A stretch of 33,127 nucleotides of DNA from Candidatus Omnitrophota bacterium (lineage in GTDB: Bacteria; Omnitrophota; Gorgyraeia; Zapsychrales; Zapsychraceae): assembly GCA_020053475.1 (NCBI GenBank), contig JAGVNC010000098.1, forward strand, positions 1 through 33,127. The letters run 5' to 3'. The notes under the pieces are model-generated. The model did not search any database and was not told where the DNA came from. It worked only from the letters and a program-made list of their open reading frames with translations. The position numbers and the translations under genes are program-made. Below, piece after piece: positions 30,675 to 33,127 of the stretch (the first letter of the stretch is position 1; each line of letters starts with the position of its first letter).

Positions 30675-32001
30675 TTTTACTCGCCGGTTTGAAAATCACA
30701 AAGACAAATAGTACAGCGCTAGGATAGATGTGGAGGATTAGCCTGGGCAGTGTGGTTTGGCTTAATGGGCCGGCGATCCATATAAAACTGGCCGTAAAAG
30801 CAGCTAAGGCCACTAGGCTGCTAAAATAAAGAAAAATAAGGAATAAAAGGGCCTGGGCGTGGATATTCTGTCGCAGACGGTTGATTTGAGACAGGCTCAA
30901 AAAAAAGAAAATCCAAAATAAATGCCAATGAGTGGTTAAACATAACTCAACCATGATTTGTTGGAAGATGGCCGGGAAGCGCGAGAGATTATTCAGAGAA
31001 AGTTCAAGGGCCGCTTTGCTTTCCAGTCCAATATGATGGGTCGTCTTATAAACGGCAAAGACCATCCAGATCAAATAAGCCGGCACGCAAAAGCACAAAA
31101 ATTGATTGATCTTAATTTTTAGTGAATGATGATTATTTTTCAAAAGGAAAAGGAAAAATAAGGAAATCACCACAAGATAAATCAGGCCTTCCACCTTAAT
31201 GAACGTTAAAAAGCCGGCAAATAATCCCGCCATCCCGATGTATCCTTTGTCCCGGTGTTGATGCCAGAGCAAAAGAAGAATCGTTGCCGTGGTTGCGTAG
31301 GAGAGCATAAAAAAATCATTGTAGGCGTCGGTTGCATGAAACGTAAACAGAGGGCTAGACAATAGGCCTGCGACACCCAGTAAAGCCCATCTTCTGTCCG
31401 CGATTGTTTTTAAATAATAATAAACGCAAATGACCAAAGAAAGACAAGAGAGAGGAAAAATTATTTTTGGAACCTGATAATCCCAATACCCCAGGACAAA
31501 AGAAATCCACGCCTCGATAAAGGCGGTGAATAGGGGGTATCCCGTGTGAGCAAAGTTGGGTAGATATTGCAGTGAGCCAGAGTCATACACGATTTTGGCA
31601 TTAAAGGCAATGGTGGCCACGGCATCCCAGCTGATAATAGGAATGTTGAGAGAAAGAAAGAAAATAAAATATAGTTGGACGGCAATAATGCCCAGGAGGG
31701 CATAACGAGAAAGGAGATGAGATCGGTCTAAATGATTTTGCGAAGGGACAAGCGGGGCATGTTTTTTAAAGGCCATAAAAATTGTTCCCAGGAAGAAGAG
31801 AGAAGTCGTATTCCAATAGTTAAGAGGTATTTTTAAAATACCCAATAAAAGCATCCATTGGGTCAGACATCCTAAGCCAAGGCCGTACCCAAGAGTCAGC
31901 CTGAATAAGCGGCTATGGATGGAAGGGCAAATGATCCTTGTTAGACAATACCCAAAGAGAATCAGGAGGGATAGATTTGCAAGAAGGGCTATCCATGTCA
32001 T
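30652..32001 (-). CDS. GT-C-like polytopic membrane protein, probable glycosyltransferase
   Basis: This 449-residue protein has about eleven hydrophobic segments. A loop after the third or fourth segment has Asp126 (IPIISWDAVATIAFNAK), then HTGYPLFTAFIEAW; a later loop has FHATDAYNDFFMLSYA and AGFLTFIKVEGLIYL, which is the conserved pattern of PMT-like enzymes (aspartate, GYP-like turn, second acidic loop, K-E). It should use a polyprenyl-phosphate sugar. The minus-strand start codon overlaps the stop codon of the upstream gene (ATGA at 31998-32001), so the two are coupled. It has the same topology as the plus-strand gene at 3728. The 3' end overlaps the MT-GT2 fusion by 23 bp. Confidence 0.75.
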   Translation of the reverse strand: MTWIALLANLSLLILFGYCLTRIICPSIHSRLFRLTLGYGLGLGCLTQWMLLLGILKIPLNYWNTTSLFFLGTIFMAFKKHAPLVPSQNHLDRSHLLSRYALLGIIAVQLYFIFFLSLNIPIISWDAVATIAFNAKIVYDSGSLQYLPNFAHTGYPLFTAFIEAWISFVLGYWDYQVPKIIFPLSCLSLVICVYYYLKTIADRRWALLGVAGLLSSPLFTFHATDAYNDFFMLSYATTATILLLLWHQHRDKGYIGMAGLFAGFLTFIKVEGLIYLVVISLFFLFLLKNNHHSLKIKINQFLCFCVPAYLIWMVFAVYKTTHHIGLESKAALELSLNNLSRFPAIFQQIMVELCLTTHWHLFWIFFFLSLSQINRLRQNIHAQALLFLIFLYFSSLVALAAFTASFIWIAGPLSQTTLPRLILHIYPSAVLFVFVIFKPASKINTSGWG

Positions 32002-32723
32002 GGTTTGTTTTTTCTCCCGGCGATCATATTGTTTTCATCATAGATGGCGATGATTTCGTATCCCTCGGGGACATTTGATTGGGGGTTTTTCGCATGAAAG
32101 AATATGATGTATTCCTCGGGTTCTTTGCGGACCTCCCGGATATCGATCGGGTATAGAAAAAAAGCCAAAAGCCGATGAGACCGCATGCCTGGGTCCCGGG
32201 AAAAATCCAGGCTCGAGATGAGTCGCGCGCTCGCCGGTTCTTGAATGTGTTGTTTAATCCATTGGGCGTGATAAAAAATGCCTCCCGACTGTTGCTGCAG
32301 TTTTTCTTCGGTTGTTTTGTGAAGTGTTTGGTTGAGGGCCGCGTTGAACGTCATCGTTTCCGCAGCCATAATAAAAAACAGAATATAAAAAAAGTTTAAA
32401 ATTAATGTCGTGGCCAATAAGTCAGCCATGGTATTTCTGAGTTTTTTATTGCAAAGTAAGAGAGCCGCGCAACTGACAGATGAACAAAGGAGCGTAAGCA
32501 AGAAATATAGGTTATGAAAAATACCGGTGCGAGGGAAGCCAAAAGAGTTCTGGCGGAATCCGAACAAATCATCTGTCGTCAGATATTGAAAGAACAAATG
32601 TTCAGGGAGTTTCAGGAAGCCAGAGAATGCCCAGAAAAGAAATCCTGCCCAGAACAAGACAATGGATAGGGAAACAAAGAGGGTTTTTTTAAAGCGGTTT
32701 TCCTGCAGAGGCTGTGTCTTCAT
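31998..32723 (-). CDS. Membrane protein of unknown function, coupled to a GT-C gene
   Basis: I do not recognise this 241-residue protein. It has three hydrophobic segments near the N-terminus (about 14-33, 67-88 and 103-123) and a soluble C-terminal domain of about 110 residues, from FNAALNQTLHKTTEEKLQQQ to the end. That domain has the look of the periplasmic tail of large GT-C enzymes (SARLISSLDFSRDPGM, EEYIIFFHAKNPQSNVPEGYEIIAIY). Together with the downstream 449-residue protein, which lacks such a tail, it might supply the missing soluble part. This is an inference from order and topology. The start is ATG at 32721-32723 on the minus strand; CAGTTAAT precedes it with no clear ribosome binding site. 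Confidence 0.7.
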   Translation of the reverse strand: MKTQPLQENRFKKTLFVSLSIVLFWAGFLFWAFSGFLKLPEHLFFQYLTTDDLFGFRQNSFGFPRTGIFHNLYFLLTLLCSSVSCAALLLCNKKLRNTMADLLATTLILNFFYILFFIMAAETMTFNAALNQTLHKTTEEKLQQQSGGIFYHAQWIKQHIQEPASARLISSLDFSRDPGMRSHRLLAFFLYPIDIREVRKEPEEYIIFFHAKNPQSNVPEGYEIIAIYDENNMIAGRKNKP

Positions 32724-32944
32724 AAGATTAACTGAATTGTACCATGAGATATTTTTACAAAGTAATTTTCTTTTATCTTTTTGAGAATCTTGAAATATAG
32801 TGGCAAAAAGAACGGTTTTTGCTATAATGCCTCTCTGAATTAATATAAATTTTATTATTAATATTAGTTAAATTAAGAGATCTGGGGATAGATCCCTCGT
32901 TTTAGCTCGGGATCCTCAAAAAATTTTCTTCGAAAATTTTTCTC
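32724..32944. other. Divergent region between the minus-strand operon and tRNA-Ser(GGA)
   Basis: No gene is seen. TATAAT (32823-32828), with GTGGCA at 32800-32805 and a 17-bp spacer, is a plus-strand promoter for the tRNA, leader about 110 bases. GCAAAAA (32803-32809) and TTTTTGC (32816-32822) form an inverted repeat inside the spacer. GATCCC (32891-32896) pairs with GGGATC (32909-32914). Confidence 0.5.
32919..32941. repeat. Perfect AT-rich hairpin before tRNA-Ser(GGA)
   Basis: AAAAATTTTC (32919-32928), loop TTC, GAAAATTTTT (32932-32941): a perfect 10-bp stem ending three bases before the tRNA, similar to 9328-9350. Confidence 0.7.
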
Positions 32945-33036
32945 GGAGAGGTGTCTGAGCGGTTGAAAGAGCACGCTTGGAAAGCGTGTGACCATCGAAA
33001 GGTGGTTCGAGAGTTCGAATCTCTCCCTCTCCGCCA
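32945..33036 (+). tRNA. tRNA-Ser, anticodon GGA, with encoded CCA
   Basis: Acceptor GGAGAGG (32945-32951) pairs with CCTCTCC (33026-33032), discriminator G. Loop TTGGAAA gives anticodon GGA (reads UCU and UCC). It has a long variable arm and a T arm GAGAG-TTCGAAT-CTCTC. The 3' CCA is encoded at 33034-33036, unlike the other two tRNA-Ser genes here. Confidence 0.95.
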
Positions 33037-33056
33037 GTTAGGAAATGAAGTCATTG

Positions 33057-33090
33057 GCTCGCCCGCTACGCGGGCTCGCCAGCCGTTTTT
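33057..33090 (+). terminator. Possible terminator after tRNA-Ser(GGA)
   Basis: GCCCGC (33061-33066), loop TAC, GCGGGC (33070-33075), enclosed by GGCT (33057-33060) and AGCC (33081-33084), followed by GTTTTT (33085-33090). Confidence 0.45.
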
Positions 33091-33127
33091 CGGGGAAATT
33101 TCAAGCCGTTTTGAATTCAGCATAAAG

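Noticed and set aside
32881-32944. T-box or other riboswitch before tRNA-Ser(GGA)
   Set aside because: Stems are present but no T-box consensus, specifier loop or terminator; the downstream gene is a tRNA.

Overview
The window most likely comes from a Gram-negative bacterium of the candidate phylum Omnitrophota (formerly OP3, PVC-related). The main reason is the 5.6-kb gene at 12967-18582. Its N-terminal module (around NLSPYEKNRI, FGQTEMGRDLL and PRKYFSGG) and its C-terminal module (QIKRD..GIPLPLPQQ) match, from memory, a protein type I associate with that group; no search was possible. Many predicted lipoproteins, a BamE-like protein, an LpoB-like protein and a possible outer-membrane repeat protein show an outer membrane. 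Codon use looks standard.

Layout. 1-2052: possible insertion-sequence end, then a four-gene lipoprotein operon (one BamE-like gene and three diverged paralogues). 2245-3615: two adjacent type II toxin-antitoxin pairs (AbrB/PIN and YefM/RelE), the second with a clear promoter and operator. 3728-6642: GT-C-like membrane protein, an eight-unit 15-residue repeat protein, and a WaaE-like glycosyltransferase. 6747-9153: CheY-like receiver, serS, and a membrane protein. 9353-12693: tRNA-Ser(UGA), an AbiE-type type IV toxin-antitoxin pair, a GAF/HD-GYP phosphodiesterase and tRNA-Ser(CGA). 12967-18582: the giant exported protein. 18644-22963: a second GT-C protein, an LpoB/COG3014-like lipoprotein pair, and a dienelactone hydrolase. 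22996-30674: one long co-directional run of aldolase/dehydrogenase fusion, MscS channel, AsmA-like protein, small membrane protein, YbiT-like ABC-F ATPase and a methyltransferase-glycosyltransferase fusion. 30652-32723: minus-strand pair of a third GT-C-like protein and a membrane protein. 32945-33036: tRNA-Ser(GGA).

Two themes link the genes. One is the cell envelope: glycosyltransferases, polyprenyl-sugar-type membrane enzymes, lipoproteins, peptidoglycan-synthase activators and an osmotic channel. The other is serine decoding: serS and all three UCN tRNA-Ser isoacceptors lie within 26 kb.

The least explained part is non-coding. Five intergenic gaps are filled by quasi-palindromes built from short degenerate words. 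At four of them the right arm ends just before the next gene's ribosome binding site. Two of these carry, nested in the loop, a 63-bp two-hairpin REP-like element that also has a relative beside tRNA-Ser(CGA). A word-palindrome of the same type is translated inside the giant gene. Two of the three tRNA-Ser genes are immediately preceded by perfect 10-bp AT-rich hairpins with the same TTC loop.
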